From Neoarius graeffei (lineage: Eukaryota > Chordata > Actinopteri > Siluriformes > Ariidae): 64,000 bases of DNA. Location: positions 67,094,871 through 67,158,870 of the forward strand of contig NC_083579.1 in the NCBI RefSeq assembly GCF_027579695.1, written 5' to 3'. How positions within the stretch are numbered: position 1 is the stretch's first letter; each line of letters opens with the position of its first letter. Below the pieces are notes generated by a model. That model saw only the letters and a list, made by a program, of their open reading frames with translations, did no database searches and was not told where the DNA came from. The position numbers and the translations under genes are program-made. Below, piece by piece: positions 23,774-35,246 of this stretch.

Positions 23774-25436
23774 GCGGCTCTTTGGGATCAAAAGCTGTGT
23801 TATGGGTTCCTTCGTCTGAGTGTCCTGCGTCACTTGGTATAACCTATCCTTAATAATGGAGAAATAGGGGAAGGATGGGGTGGTGTTTGCCTGGATCGTT
23901 TGACCATCGATTACTCTCTCTTGGTCAAACGCATGCCGCAGAGTTTTGTCTCGCGACTGCTCTAACAGGAAATCCGCGAGGGATTCCCCAAGAGAGGGAG
24001 GAGGAGCATGCTGCGCCTCACTCTGACGCGGTGATGACATAGACGGCTCTGTGACAGCTGCTCCCGCCAATGCCAAACCGGGACCTCCCCCCGCTAAATT
24101 ATGGCAGGCCCCACTCTTCACTAAATGTGACATTAATTCCCGAAATCCCAGCCAATCAGTCCCCAAAATTATCGAGTGGGTAAGGCGAGGATTAACTGCC
24201 ACCTTTACTCTAAAATTCTCCACTCGAAATAGAATGTGGACTGACACTAAAGGGTAGTTGTGAACATCCCTGTGCACACACAACACCTTCACCAATTGTG
24301 CTCTCCCCAATGCCTCGTCTTGCACCAGGCTTTGGTGGATTGAGGTCTGATTACAGCCGGAGTCCACCAAAGCCTGATACGTATCCCCTTGGATACTCAC
24401 CGGTATGCGATACGCTACGGTCCAATCAAGGGTGGTCTCTGGCACATCAGGGATCCAGACCACTGCTCCCACCTCCATCGCCGAGCACTGATGCTGGAGG
24501 TGCCCCGGCTCCCCACAGCGCCAGCATACCAGCCCAGGCTCTCCCTCTGCACTGGTGTTTCGGAGCTCACTCACCTGAGGGGGGGAAGACACAGACATGG
24601 AAGTAGGAAACGGTAGGGCACTGCGGGTGCGGCGGGCCGGCTGGGGTGGAGCCGGCCCCCACCTCCGCGGTGGGGGAATGGGGTGAGGACGAGAAATAGA
24701 AGGGGAGAGAGAGGGAGAAGAGGAGACACGTTGTCCTGCCGTTGGAACAGCTCCCATATGGTCCTCTGCCAGTTTGATGGCCTGATCCAGTGACGCCGGG
24801 CGATGGCACTGGACCCACTCCGCCGTTCCTTCCGGAAGTTGGGTGATGAATTGTTCCAGCGCCACCAGGTCGATGATTGATTCCCTCGGCGTCGCGGTTG
24901 TCGGCCCTCAGCCACCGCCGGCAGGTGTCCCGGAGTTGCTGGCCAAACGCGAACGGCCGGCCGACCTCCTCCAGGCGCAGCGCACGGAAGCGCTGCCACT
25001 GCTGCTCCGGGGTGCGCCCCACACATTGGAGGACGGCCCTACGGAGGTCGGTGTAGACCAGCCGGCTGTCGGCGGGGAGCTGTAGCACGGCCAGCTGCGC
25101 CTCGCCCGTTAGCAGGGGGAGGAGGCGCGCCACACGCTGTTCCACCGGCCAACCCCATGCCTCTGCTGCCTGCTCAAAAAGAGCGAGAAAGACTTCGGGG
25201 TCATCATGCAGACCCATCTTCATTAAAGTGAGGTGGGGAGGGTCCGCGGTGGTGGTGATGGTGGACCCCGCCGACGTGAGCAGGTGCCGGAATGCCTGGT
25301 GATCTTTCTGCTGTGCTAGCACCAGGGCTTCGAACCGTTGTTCTTGCTCCTTCCAGAGGGCGACCAGCGCCTGGTGCTGGCTCTGTTGGGCCGAGGCAAG
25401 GGCATGGACTAGGTCCTTGAAGGGGGAGGACTCCAT
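23774..25436 (-). pseudogene. Gypsy B gag-protease region
   Basis: The frame starts MESSPFKDLVHALASAQQSQ at 25436 and includes a capsid-like region (PEVFLALFEQAAEAWGWP). A frameshift near 24880 leads to a SCAN-like end (ITQLPEGTAEWVQCHRPASL), a zinc knuckle (CWRCGEPGHLQHQC) and a protease site (YQALVDSGCNQTS). A TAA at 23773-23771 separates it from the integrase in the same frame. Confidence 0.82.
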
Positions 25437-25460
25437 GGGGCTGTCTCCTTCTGCGCTCCA

Positions 25461-25478
25461 TCCCGGGTTTCGGCACCA
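25461..25478 (-). promoter_or_regulatory. primer binding site of Gypsy B
   Basis: On the minus strand TGGTGCCGAAACCCGGGA lies one base after the 5' LTR and starts with the TGG expected of a primer site. The tRNA is not assigned. Confidence 0.75.
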
Positions 25479-25479
25479 C

Positions 25480-25777
25480 TGTAGAACCAGAGCAGGTGGG
25501 TGGAGCACAGAAGCACGGCAGGCCAGAACTGAGTTCTCAGAAACTCTTTTATTTTTAATGATATGTGTGGCTTTTCAGCTCATTCACTCTCTCACACATG
25601 CATTCGGGTCGGGAGAGAGCTCCCTTTCTCTGCTCTCTCCTTTTATAGGGCACGGTCACTGGGGAAGACACACAAACACAGGTTAACTCACATCAGGTGC
25701 AGTAATTCTGCCACTTACCTTCCCTGACTCCGCCCTCCATTCACAGACTGACGCTTGACCACGCCCCCGCTGCCACA
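25480..25777 (-). repeat. 5' LTR of Gypsy B
   Basis: On the minus strand it runs TGTGGCAGC...GGTTCTACA, with a TATA box CCCTATAAAAGG (25639-25650) and downstream AATAAA-like AAAAATAAAAG. Confidence 0.9.
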
Positions 25778-26759
25778 CTTTGGTATTCCAAAAGTAATTC
25801 AAAGTGACTGTGGGTCCAATTTCACATCTAAGATCTTTGCTGAGGCATTGAAACAGCCACACATCAAGCACAACCTGAGCAGTGCATATCATACACAGAG
25901 TCAGGGGGTGCTTGAGCGTTTCCACACTATGTTAAAATCTCTGCTGCGGGCATATTGTGTGGAATTAAAAAGGGACTGGGAAGAGGGCCTACCGTGGCTG
26001 TTATTGGCAGCATGAGTGGTTGTCCAGGAAAGTACAGGTTTCTCCCCTAATGAACTGATGTTTGCGCATGAAGTCCACACTCCTCTGTCCATTTTGAAGG
26101 GTGACTTGGATAGTTCCGAGCCACCTGAGAGTCTGTCCGAGTATGTGCAGGGTTTTCGTCGCAAGTTATTTCTGGCCTGGAAGATGGCCAGTGAGAATTT
26201 AACTGAAGCCCAAAAGAAGATGAAGCAACTTTTTGATCGTAAGACAGAAGTGAGAGTTTTTATCCCGGGGGATCAAGTAGTAGCATTACTACCCATTTCT
26301 GGTTCACCATTTGGGGCTAAGTACTCGGGTCCATACTCTGTTGTGCGACAGGTCTCTGACACTAACTATCTGGTGTCCATGCCTGAGCACAGCAGATCTG
26401 TGCAGCTTTGCCATGTCAATCTGCTCAAGCCCTACTACTCTTCAGTCTCTCAGGGGGATGGTGGTAAGGGTGAGGTTAAGCCAGTGGGGCTGTCTGTTGT
26501 TAAGGGCACTTTGGCCACATCTCAGGTGGCAGATGAGGATGGTGTGCGTGGTCCAGATGACGCAGTCCTGCAAGGGCGGTTGAATAACACAGAAAAATTG
26601 GCTGACTTGGACAGTCTTTTGAGTCATTTGGGAGGGAAGCAACGGGAACAGTTAAAGTCTTTAATTTTTGAGTTTTCATCTTTATTTTCAGACACGCCAA
26701 CTTGCACCAGTCTAATCGAGCATGACATAGATGTGGGAGACGTTCGGCCTATTCAGTAG

Positions 26760-28016
26760 AGGTTCTATCATGTCGCCCCAGACAAACATAAGAGTTTGGA
26801 GGCGAGTATGCAGTACCTTGTGGATAATGGGTTAGCTAAGTCATCTTATTCAAGTTGGGCTTCACCATGCTTGCTTGTTAAGAAACCAGATAACACTTAT
26901 AGGTTTTGCACAGATTACAGGAAAGTGAACATGGTCACAAAACCAGACTGTTTTCCTTTACCCTGAATAGAATATTGTGTGGATCAGGTTGGTGCTGCCT
27001 GTTTTGTGAGTCCATTTGATTTACTGAAGGGCTATTACCAAGTGCCACTAATGCCAAGAGCTCAAGAGATTTCTGCATTTATCACTCCTTCAGGTCTCTA
27101 CTCTTACAACAGAATGAGCTTTGGATTACGTAACGCCCCCTCAACCTTTCAACGGCTTATGAATAGAGTCATTGCGGGGTTGAAGGGGTGCGCAGTGTAC
27201 ATTGACAATGTGGTTTCTTATGCTGACACCTGGGAGCAACATCTTGCTCGCATTCGCGCATTGTTTGAAAATTTGGTGGCAGCAAATTTAACAGTGAATT
27301 TAGCGAAGTGTGAGTTTGCTCAGGCCACTGTAGTCTATTTAGGCAAAGTGGCCAGTCAAGATCAGGTTAGGCCGGTCAGAGCCAAGGTTTTGGTCATAGA
27401 CGTATTTCCTCCTCCATCTACTAAGAAGGAACTGATGCGGTTTTTAGGAATGATTGGTTATTACAGGAATTTTTGTTGTAATTTTTCTACAGTTGTTGCT
27501 CCCTTGACCAATTTACTTAAGGGTTCTGCGAAGTTTGTGTGGTCTGCTCAATGCTAGCAGGCATTTGAAAATGCAAAACTGTTGTTGAGTTCTGCACCAG
27601 TCCTGGCTGTGCCCCAGTTAGATCAGCCTTTCAAGTTACAGGTGGACGCAAGCCAGGTGGGCGCCGGTGCAGTTCTCCTTCAGGGTGATGAAAGTGGCGT
27701 GGATCGGCCTGTTGGGTATTTTTCACGCAAGTTCAATAAACATCAGATTAACTACTCAACAATTGAGAAGGAGGCCCTGGCATTGATCTGGGCTCTCCAG
27801 CACTTTGACGTCTATGTGGGGGGTGGTTTACATCGTGTGGTGGTCTTTTCTGACCACAACCCCCTCACATTTCTCCAGTCATTGCAGAATTCTAACCAAC
27901 GCCTTGTGCGGTGGGCACTCTTTTTGCAACCCTACAGACTGTCTATTCGTCACATCTGGGGCATTGAGAACGTGATGGCAGATGCGCTGTCTCGGGCTCC
28001 GGATGGGACAATGTGA
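26760..28016 (+). pseudogene. Gypsy A reverse transcriptase and RNase H
   Basis: Continuous frame with FCTDYRKVNMVTK, LLKGYYQVPLMP, FGLRNAPSTFQRLMNR, and YIDN where YIDD is expected, so a catalytic Asp is lost. RNase H has LQVDASQVGAGAVLLQ, EKEALALIWALQ, VFSDHNPLTFLQ and ADALSRAPDG. In-frame stops are TGA at 26964 and TAG at 27555; the real end is TGA at 28014. Confidence 0.88.
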
Positions 28017-28176
28017 TTGTGTGCATGTCTCTACTACCTTTGTCTTCTCTCTGTTTCTGTCTGTCCTTAATTTGCTGTCCAGGTGCTAGGATCTGCTGGA
28101 GGGTAGAACATGGAGGAGGCTGGGGGGTGAGAGTGGGGTTTAATGGTTGTGCCACCATGAGTGACTGATCACGGAG

Positions 28177-28180
<4 letters not shown>

Positions 28181-28239
<59 letters not shown>
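28181..28239 (+). repeat. (GT)n microsatellite in the Gypsy A 3' region
   Basis: About 29 GT units between the RNase H stop and the 3' LTR. Nothing else is seen in 28017-28368. Confidence 0.95.
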
Positions 28240-28240
<1 letters not shown>

Positions 28241-28368
28241 TCTTCCAGAGTGAATGAGTTATTTGTTACAGTTTTGAATTTGTTGTTGTTTATTGAGTTT
28301 ATTCTTTATTATTGGTGATGGGAGCTATAATTAATCAGAGTCCCAGGAATATGGGCCTCTGTTCTTTC

Positions 28369-28378
28369 AGGGGGGAGG
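28369..28378 (+). promoter_or_regulatory. polypurine tract of Gypsy A
   Basis: AGGGGGGAGG-type purine run directly before the 3' LTR; it primes plus-strand DNA synthesis in such elements. Confidence 0.75.
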
Positions 28379-29529
28379 TGTGATGCTGCAGCTTTCTCGT
28401 GCTGGGTTCGTCACTAGCCCTCTTGGTCTGTCAGTGTTTTGGCTTTTGTTTTGTGTTTGTCTCTCGGCTAGCAGGGGGAGCTCTAGGGCTCTGATGACGT
28501 GACTAATTGGTGGTGTAATTAGGAGCCGGATAAAATCTGGACCTCCCGGTCTGTGAGAGGGCGCTTGCTTGCTCGACATCACGCTTGCTGTGGTGCTGGC
28601 TGCGCCCCCACTTACTTTTATTTACCTTTTCGCATTGCATTCCATTATGCTGAAATACACTACAGTTTTGCTTTGTTTTACATTTACTGACTTCTGTACA
28701 TAGTTTTTTAAATAAATTTATTTTTGTGTTTGATATACAGGTAGTCGTCGTCTTACGACCTATGCGACTTACAACCAATCGACTTTACGACCGTCTGGTT
28801 ATGACTGGCAAGTGTTTCCCAGCTGAGCGTACGACAGTTTCCGCCCCAGCTCCCGGCAGCGCCTCTCGCCGCGTACAACAGTTTCCGCCCCAGCTCCAGG
28901 CACATGCACAGTCTCTCTCGCGCTCCCTCGCGCACTCCGTCATACAGTTTCCGCCCCAGCCCCAGGCACATGCGCAGTCTCTCTCGCGCTCCCTCACGCA
29001 CTCCGTCATACAGTTTCCGCCCCAGCTACTGGTTTATGAAACGAGCAAATGCTCCCGCCAGCCTGAGCGCTGCAACAGCTGATGATGACGTAGACGACCC
29101 ACAGCCAAGCACCAGTGATGCCAGCGGTCACTAAATTTTGTATTTTGCTATGTGTTACATTTGTATTTTGGTATGTTTCAAACTAAAATGTTTTCTATTT
29201 TTCACACCTGTATTTCGTATTTTTTGTTTTGCACATATTAAACGAATTGTACTGTACGCAGTGTAGTATGCAGTGTTTGACTTAAACCAAATAATGAGCC
29301 AAGGTAATGAAATAAGAAAATGTTGATAAAATAAGACTTTAAGATGATTACAATATCATTACACATCACAATATACTTATGTTCATTTAACATAGGCCGA
29401 CTTACGACCAGATTGGTTTACAACCGGTCAGTCGTAACCAAACGCAGTTGTAAGTCGAAGACTACCTGTACATCGGTGTGGTCTCCCCCTCTTTATGTTG
29501 TGGCGGCCTTGGGCCAGGAAATCATGACA
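28379..29529 (+). repeat. 3' LTR of Gypsy A, interrupted
   Basis: LTR sequence at 28379-28737 and 29469-29529, split by the mariner-type element. It ends CATGACA and is followed by the CAAG target duplication. Confidence 0.88.
28738..29468. mobile_element. mariner/pogo-type non-autonomous element in the 3' LTR
   Basis: Ends CAGGTAGTCGTCGTCTTACG and the inverse of GTAAGTCGAAGACTACCTG, with TA on each side. The interior has three copies of a unit of about 60 bp containing CAGTTTCCGCCCCAGCTCC and CTCTCTCGCGCTCCCTC (about 28830-29030). No transposase seen. Confidence 0.82.
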
Positions 29530-30543
29530 CAAGGGACATCCACATTACCCTATTTTGATCAGCATGTGCTGGATAGAAAATGGCTGAAAAAAGATGTGAT
29601 CTAACGTGGCATTTTAAAGCTAGACAGCCTTTCAATTTCATAATCGGTGAAATTTAGTTCCCTCTGAAATTTGGTCATTGTGATATGTTTATTTCTGTAA
29701 TATTTCACAAAATATCAGGCCATTTTGGGAAGTTATTTAATTTGAGGAGATTCCCTAGTAAATAATGTGCATGAAATCGTTTGCTTCATGCAGTCAAGCA
29801 GACAGAGGAAGTCCAGTGTGTGCATGCACAGGTTTACCTTCTTCTTCTTTTGGGCTTTACAGCAGCTGGCATCCAGTGTTGTATTACTGCCGTCTACAGG
29901 TTTATCTTGACCATGCGCTGACAGTTACATCATTCTGTCGCTAAACGAACAGCTGATTACACCGAGGTGCTCACTGACCGCTGATATTTATTAGTTTGGC
30001 CCTGCATTTCCTTTCCTTCGCAACATAACGTCTTTTCTTCTCGCTTTCCATTACTGTAGTCGGTCTTTCATGTTTCATTCACACACTCACATCCGCCATT
30101 GTTCTCTCCTGTTTCAAATTTGTATCCCACAATGCCTTGTGTGAACGGGGAAAGCCCACCACGTGATGCATGACATAGTATCTTGAATTGGGTCATGGCA
30201 AAGCAAGAAAAAATAGTGGAGAATTTAGGGCCACATGGCCCTAAATTCATTAATTTTTCTATTTTTTTTTTAACCTAATAAAATGAGAAGTCTGTAATTC
30301 GAGTCCAGTAGCTTTCAGTCCACTAAATAAAAATAATTGGGTGTCAGGGAAAATTCTTTTTATGACCTAAACTGAAAAAAATCTGAAAGGCAGTCTACCT
30401 GACTGCACCTGATTGGCCAGTTCAAAATCCCAGGGCTCTGGGTTTGATCCTGAGGTGCGGTGACTACCTCCTTCAGGTTCTCCAGTTTCCTCCCACTGTC
30501 CAAAAACATGTAGACAATCCAGCATATGGACTGGTGACTGTAA
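29530..30543 (+). other. intergenic, probable decayed transposon
   Basis: No gene. TTTTAAAGCTAGACAGCCTT near 29610 looks like a TTAA-type element end without a visible partner. A perfect 13-bp inverted repeat, GAATTTAGGGCCA around a 2-base centre, lies near 30220-30248. Confidence 0.45.
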
Positions 30544-31239
30544 TGCCGCTTTTCCACTACAAACGCAGCTGAGTCGGGCTGAGCCGTGCCGTGCTGAGTC
30601 GGGCTGAGCGGGGCTGTTGGAGTTGCATTTCAACTACAACCGCGCTGAACCGTGCTGGCTGGAAGTGGGTGGACACACTGGGTGGAGTTAGCGAAAGTGG
30701 GTGGACGTCAGGTGATGTCGTTAAGCAGCGCAAACAGTGACATCAGTGATCTTTTAAGCGGTAGTCTCACAACCCGAATAGTAAACAATAAACATGGAGG
30801 ACATGGAGTCGTTAGTGTTGCTGGTCTTGGTGCTGTGGCTTGTTGTCACCGACAACGCCAACAGATACTGGCAAGAGCGTATAGATGAGGCGAGGTGGCG
30901 CATAAGGCTTCAGAAATTCTCGTAATTCGTAATTCTTCTCCTTCCGGGTTTGCGGTGTTTACAGATCCCAGCGCGCTCGCGGGGCGTGTGTGGGCATGTG
31001 AGGACACTCCTCCTCACCAATCAGTGCACAGGGGAGTGTCTGCTCACGCCCCCAGCCTCAGTCGGCTCGCTTTGGCTCGCTTCAGCCCCACTCCAAAATG
31101 GTGCGAGTTTTAGGGGCTAAGCAGGGCTGAAGCGAGCTGAGTCGTGCTGGTTTTTGGTAGTCGAAACGCGAGCCGTGTCGGGCTGAAGTGAGCTGAAGCG
31201 AGCTGAAGTGAGCTGAAAAAGGGTAGTGGAAAAGGGCCA
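30544..31239. mobile_element. Harbinger-like element, copy 2 (696 bp)
   Basis: The same ends and interior as the element at 142-2194, but without the tandem block and nested hAT. Flanks TAA and TAT may be a changed 3-bp duplication. Confidence 0.78.
30794..30925 (+). pseudogene. short frame inside the Harbinger-like element (transposase start?)
   Basis: 43 codons: MEDMESLVLLVLVLWLVVTD, NANRYWQERIDEARW, RIRLQKFS, stop. The related frame in copy 1 stops earlier. A hydrophobic start followed by an Arg-rich stretch recalls the N terminus of Harbinger transposases, but the rest is gone. Confidence 0.45.
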
Positions 31240-31687
31240 TATGTCACTCGTGTGTGTGAGATTCCCTTTGATGGATCAATGTCCCATCCAAGGTGTAACT
31301 CTCGGCTCTAGATTCACTGTGACCCTGACCAGGATAAAGCAGTTATTGAAACTAAATTAACAAATTAATGAATTTGATTGAGAAAAATACATGACAGCAG
31401 AGAAATTACTGGTTCAACATTATTTGATGTGTCTGAATAACATCTGTAATTGTCTTGCATACTGTATATTTAAACAAGCAAAATAGTTTTCTTGCACTGT
31501 CAAAGAACCAAGAAACCATTACATGCCTTTCAGGATCACTGATAGCTGTAGCCTCGGTAGAAGCCCCAAAGGTGGCAACAGGGGAGGCAAAACAGGCAAT
31601 TCCCTGAGGCCCCGAGCTGAACGGGAGCCCCAGGGACAGCTGATGACATTAATGCACAGCAACAACAATTTAATGACAACCCTTTTA
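31240..31687 (+). other. intergenic, nothing recognised
   Basis: A/T-rich sequence without a gene or recognisable element end. Confidence 0.4.
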
Positions 31688-33287
31688 CAGTGGTCCTTGA
31701 AAGTTTGTGAACCATTTAGAATTTTCTATATTTCTGCATAAATATGACCTAAAACATCATCAGATTTTCACACAAGTCCTAAAAGTAGATGAAGAGAACC
31801 CAGTTACATGAGACACAAATATTATACTTGATCATTTATTTATTGAGGAAAGTGATCCAATATTACATATCTGCGAGTGGCAAAAGTATGTGAACCTCTA
31901 GGATTAGCAGTTAATTTGAAGGTGAAATTAGAGTCAGGTGTTTTCAATCAATGGGATAACAATCAGGTGTGAGTGGGCACCCTGTTTTATTGAAAGAACA
32001 GGGATCTATCAAAGTCTGATCTTCACAACACATGTTTGTGGAAGTGTATCATGGCACGAACAAAGGAGATTTCTGAGGATCTCAGAAAAAGCGTTGTTGA
32101 TGCTCATGGAAAAGGTTACAAAACCATCTCTAAAGAGTTTGGACTCCACCAATCCACAGTCAGACAGACTGTGTACAAATGGAGGAAATTCAAGACCATT
32201 GTTACCCTCCCCAGAACTGGTTGACCAACAAAGATCACTCCAAGAGCAAGGTGTGTAATAGTCGGCAAGGTCACAAAGGACCCCAGGGTAACTTCTAAGC
32301 AACTGAAGGCCTCTCTCACATTGGCTAATGTTAATATTCCTGAGTCCACCATCAGGAGAACACTGAACAACAATGGTGTGCATGGCAAGGTTGCAAGGAG
32401 AAAGCCACTGCTCTCCAAAAAGAACATTGCTGCTCATCTGCAGTTTGCTAAAGATCATGTGGACAAGCCAGAAAGCTATTGGAAAAATGTTTTGTGGATG
32501 GATGAGACAAAAATAGAACTTTTTAGTTTAAATGAGAAGTGTTATGTTTGGAGAAAGGAAAACACTGCATTCCAGCATGAGAACCTTATCCCATCTGTGA
32601 AACATGGTGGTGATAGTATCATGGTTTGGGCTTGTTTTGCTGCATCTGGGCCAGGACAGCTTGCCATCATTGATGCAACAATGAATTCTGAATTATACCA
32701 GCAAATTCTAAAGGAAAATGTCAGGACATCTGTCCATGAACTGAATCTCAAGAGAAGGTGGGTCATGCAGCAAGACAACGACCCTAAGCACACAAGTTGT
32801 TCTACCAAAGAATGGCTAAAGAAGAATAAAGTTAATGTTTTAGAATGGCCAAGTCAAAGTCCTGACCTTAATCCAATCGAAATGTTGTGGAAGGCCCTGA
32901 AGTGAGCAGTTCATGTGAGGAAACCCATCAACATCCCAGAGTTGAAGCTGTTCTATACAGAGGAATGGGCTAAAATTCCTCCAAGCCGGTGTGCAGGACT
33001 GATCAACAGTTACCAGAAATGTTTAGTTGCAGTTATTGCTGCACAAGGGGGTCACACCAGAAACTGAAAGCAAAGGTTCGCATACTCTTGCCACTCACAG
33101 ATATGTAATATTGGATCATTTTCCTCAATAAATAAATGACCTAGTATAATATTTTTGTCTCATTTGTTTAACTGGGTTCTCTTTATCTACTTTTAGGACT
33201 TGTGCGAAAATCTGATGATGTTTTAGGTCATATTTATGCAGAAATATAGAAAATTCTGAATGGTTCACACACTTTCAAGCATCACTG
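31688..33287 (+). mobile_element. Tc1-like transposon 1 (1600 bp, nearly complete)
   Basis: TA at both edges, with terminal inverted repeats starting CAGTGGTCCTTGAAAG and mirrored at 33287. It has the long conserved subterminal repeats (CATAAATATGACCTAAAACA) of this fish Tc1 family and one transposase frame. Confidence 0.92.
32051..33067 (+). pseudogene. Tc1-like transposase with two nonsense mutations
   Basis: One frame of 338 residues, the normal Tc1 length. The paired-like DNA-binding domain (MARTKEISEDLRKSVVDAH, LHQSTVRQTVYKWRK) precedes a DDE catalytic domain with WMDETKIELF, MQQDNDPKHTS and [11 protein letters not shown], so D, D and E are all present. Stops: TGA at 32222 and TGA at 32903, each plausibly from CGA. 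Two codons are missing after DAH compared with the other copies. Confidence 0.9.
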
Positions 33288-33979
33288 TATATGGGCACCT
33301 GCAGCAAAAAATAAACCTTGGTGAGAAATGTTGCACGTTTTGACTACCCTGTATTGTCATATTGTCACATAAAGCAGTGCTTTTGTATTCCTGCTCACTT
33401 AAATTCCACTTCAGGGTGCAGCCTGATGGTTGTGGGTGGTGTCAAAGGTCAGCATGCTGTAGTATCATTGATAGGGTTCCTGTATGTTGATTGGCTCATC
33501 GCTCCTGATACCGTGATGTAGCCGGATGTACAAAACATTGTTGAAAAATGGCAGAGTGCAAAGCCTATAGTCGCAAAAATAATGACGTTGACATTATTGC
33601 TCAAATGGTCAACCCTGGTGCTGAGTGTTTAGTCTCAAGCCCAGAAACTGTACCGAATCAGAGACTGTGGCCAAGTGAAGGTGACCTTCATCAACCCTAT
33701 ACACTCAGATCTTTTCAGTGGCACCTTCCCTGAGGGTTCTCAGAGTCTTCTGGCCATCTTTAATTACTGACCTCCAGCTGGCTGCTCATCATCTCGGCTC
33801 TCTGCACATATGGTTCAGACTGTGGAGGCAAGGCAGGATCAGGCAGGAGTGGAGCCAGTATCTGTGAGAATGATTATATAAGCAGCCCTTAATGAGTGAG
33901 ATATTTGAAAGGGCTCTGAGTTCAAACGACCATGGCAGGCGCCTGGCATATGCTGCTTCTGGGCATGGGGAGTTGATCA

Positions 33980-34013
<34 letters not shown>

Positions 34014-34738
34014 ACACACATGGTGTCTTTGATGAACAGGGTTTAGAGGTTGATGGGAAGGGTGCCTAACCCTCTGATTTGCTCAAGAGCAGGGCAAGTT
34101 ACCAGGGATGCTGTGTGCTTATGTGAGTAAGAATGTTTCCAACACATTATTGATACTTTTCTAAATATTAACGATCATACATTAGCGATCATATATTTAT
34201 TTCATTGTCATTTCAAATTGCTTTCATGGCACAAAGGAAATAGAATAAACACCACATTATAGATGTATTCTCATTCCGTATATGCAATGGTGAAAAATAA
34301 AACACACTAAACATCAGGATGGAAATAAAATTAGAAAAGGGCAAAGCTGCTAATGTGGAACTTAATGAGGCCTGGGCAGAGTCACTTTAAGCTTGTTCTA
34401 GGGTAGATGTAATTGTGCTTGCTGCATTTAAAAAAAAAAAAAACAAGACAAATTAATGAGTGAAAACACATATTATTCTCCTGCTTCAGCTGGGTTGTTT
34501 ACCTCCATTGTCTATTTGGGAGGCTTGATTGAGTTACGCAGCCACCTGTGCCTGGTTTGTGGTCTGATTGATTTGTGCTAAGATAGATGAACCTGATGGC
34601 AGAATCTGAAGAGGAGGAGGATGATACTGGTCCATAAGGCTAATTAGATTTGCATGGGATTTGCCATTAGTCTTGCTAGATGCTCTATTTACAGATGTGT
34701 ATTTTATCTTTTTTAAAGAAGTAGTTTGGGATATAGAG
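33288..34738 (+). other. intergenic, includes (CA)n
   Basis: No gene recognised. A (CA)n run lies at about 33980-34018. Confidence 0.5.
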
Positions 34739-35246
34739 TACCAGTCAAAAGTTTAGACACCCCTACTCATTCATAGCTTTTTCTGTATTTTGACTCTTTT
34801 CTACACTGTAGAGCAATACTTAAGACATCGAAACTATGAAATAACGTGGAGCATATACGGAATAATGTGCTAAACAAAAAAGTGTTAAAAATAAAATGTT
34901 TCATATTTTAGATTCTTCAAAGTAGCCACCATTTACCTTGATGACACTTTGCCCACTATTGGCTTAACCAGCTTTATGAGGTAGTCACTCGGAATGCTTT
35001 TCAATTAACAGGTGCCTCGTTAAAAGTTAATTAGTGCAAATTCATGCCTTGAGATCAAACACGTCAATAGCAAATAATAAAAATACAGTAAATAGTGTGA
35101 TAATCCCGCCTCTGTTGGCTCCTGGGTGGGCTGTGCGTCTGTTCCTGTGTCCAAAATTGCTCACAACTCACTATATAGTGGACTATATAGTGATTTCGCC
35201 ATTTTGTAGTGCTGTCTGAATGTATAGTGAGAATTATTACACCCTA

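Larger units (their letters stand above)
20871..25777 (-). mobile_element. Gypsy LTR retrotransposon B, Gmr1-like, nested in integrase of A
   Basis: A 4907-bp element with LTRs at 20871-21172 and 25480-25777 and target duplication CTTTG (20866-20870, 25778-25782). On the minus strand the order is gag, zinc knuckle, protease, integrase, RT, RNase H, again integrase before RT. LTRs differ at about 3% by eye plus one 4-bp indel. Defects are a few stops and frameshifts; the RT active site YLDD is intact. Confidence 0.9.
20486..26759 (+). pseudogene. Gypsy A integrase (split by element B)
   Basis: The HHCC zinc domain (HREVDGHFGMKKTY, CHVCQIAG) lies at about 20510-20640. The catalytic core begins near 20700 and breaks off at the element B insertion. 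It resumes with FGIPKVIQSDCGSNFTSKIF at 25778, then AYHTQSQGVLERFH and the C-terminal domain. Defects: the TAG before 20486, frameshifts around 20760-20830, TGA at 26013 and TAG at 26757. It lies upstream of RT. Confidence 0.85.
16907..29529 (+). mobile_element. Gypsy LTR retrotransposon A, Gmr1-like (integrase before RT), with nested inserts
   Basis: Bounded by 414-bp LTRs (TGTGACGC...CATGACA) and the target duplication CAAG. It has a tRNA-Pro-type primer site, gag with a zinc knuckle, protease, integrase, then reverse transcriptase and RNase H. The usual Gypsy order is RT-RH-IN; integrase between protease and RT marks the Gmr1 group described from deuterostomes. It is broken by a SINE in gag, element B in integrase, a mariner-type element in the 3' LTR, several stops and at least two frameshifts. 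No env-like frame was seen. Confidence 0.88.

Noticed and set aside
33548..33733. 61-codon plus-strand frame near 33548 as a small gene
   Set aside because: No recognisable family, promoter or splice partners; length is expected by chance.
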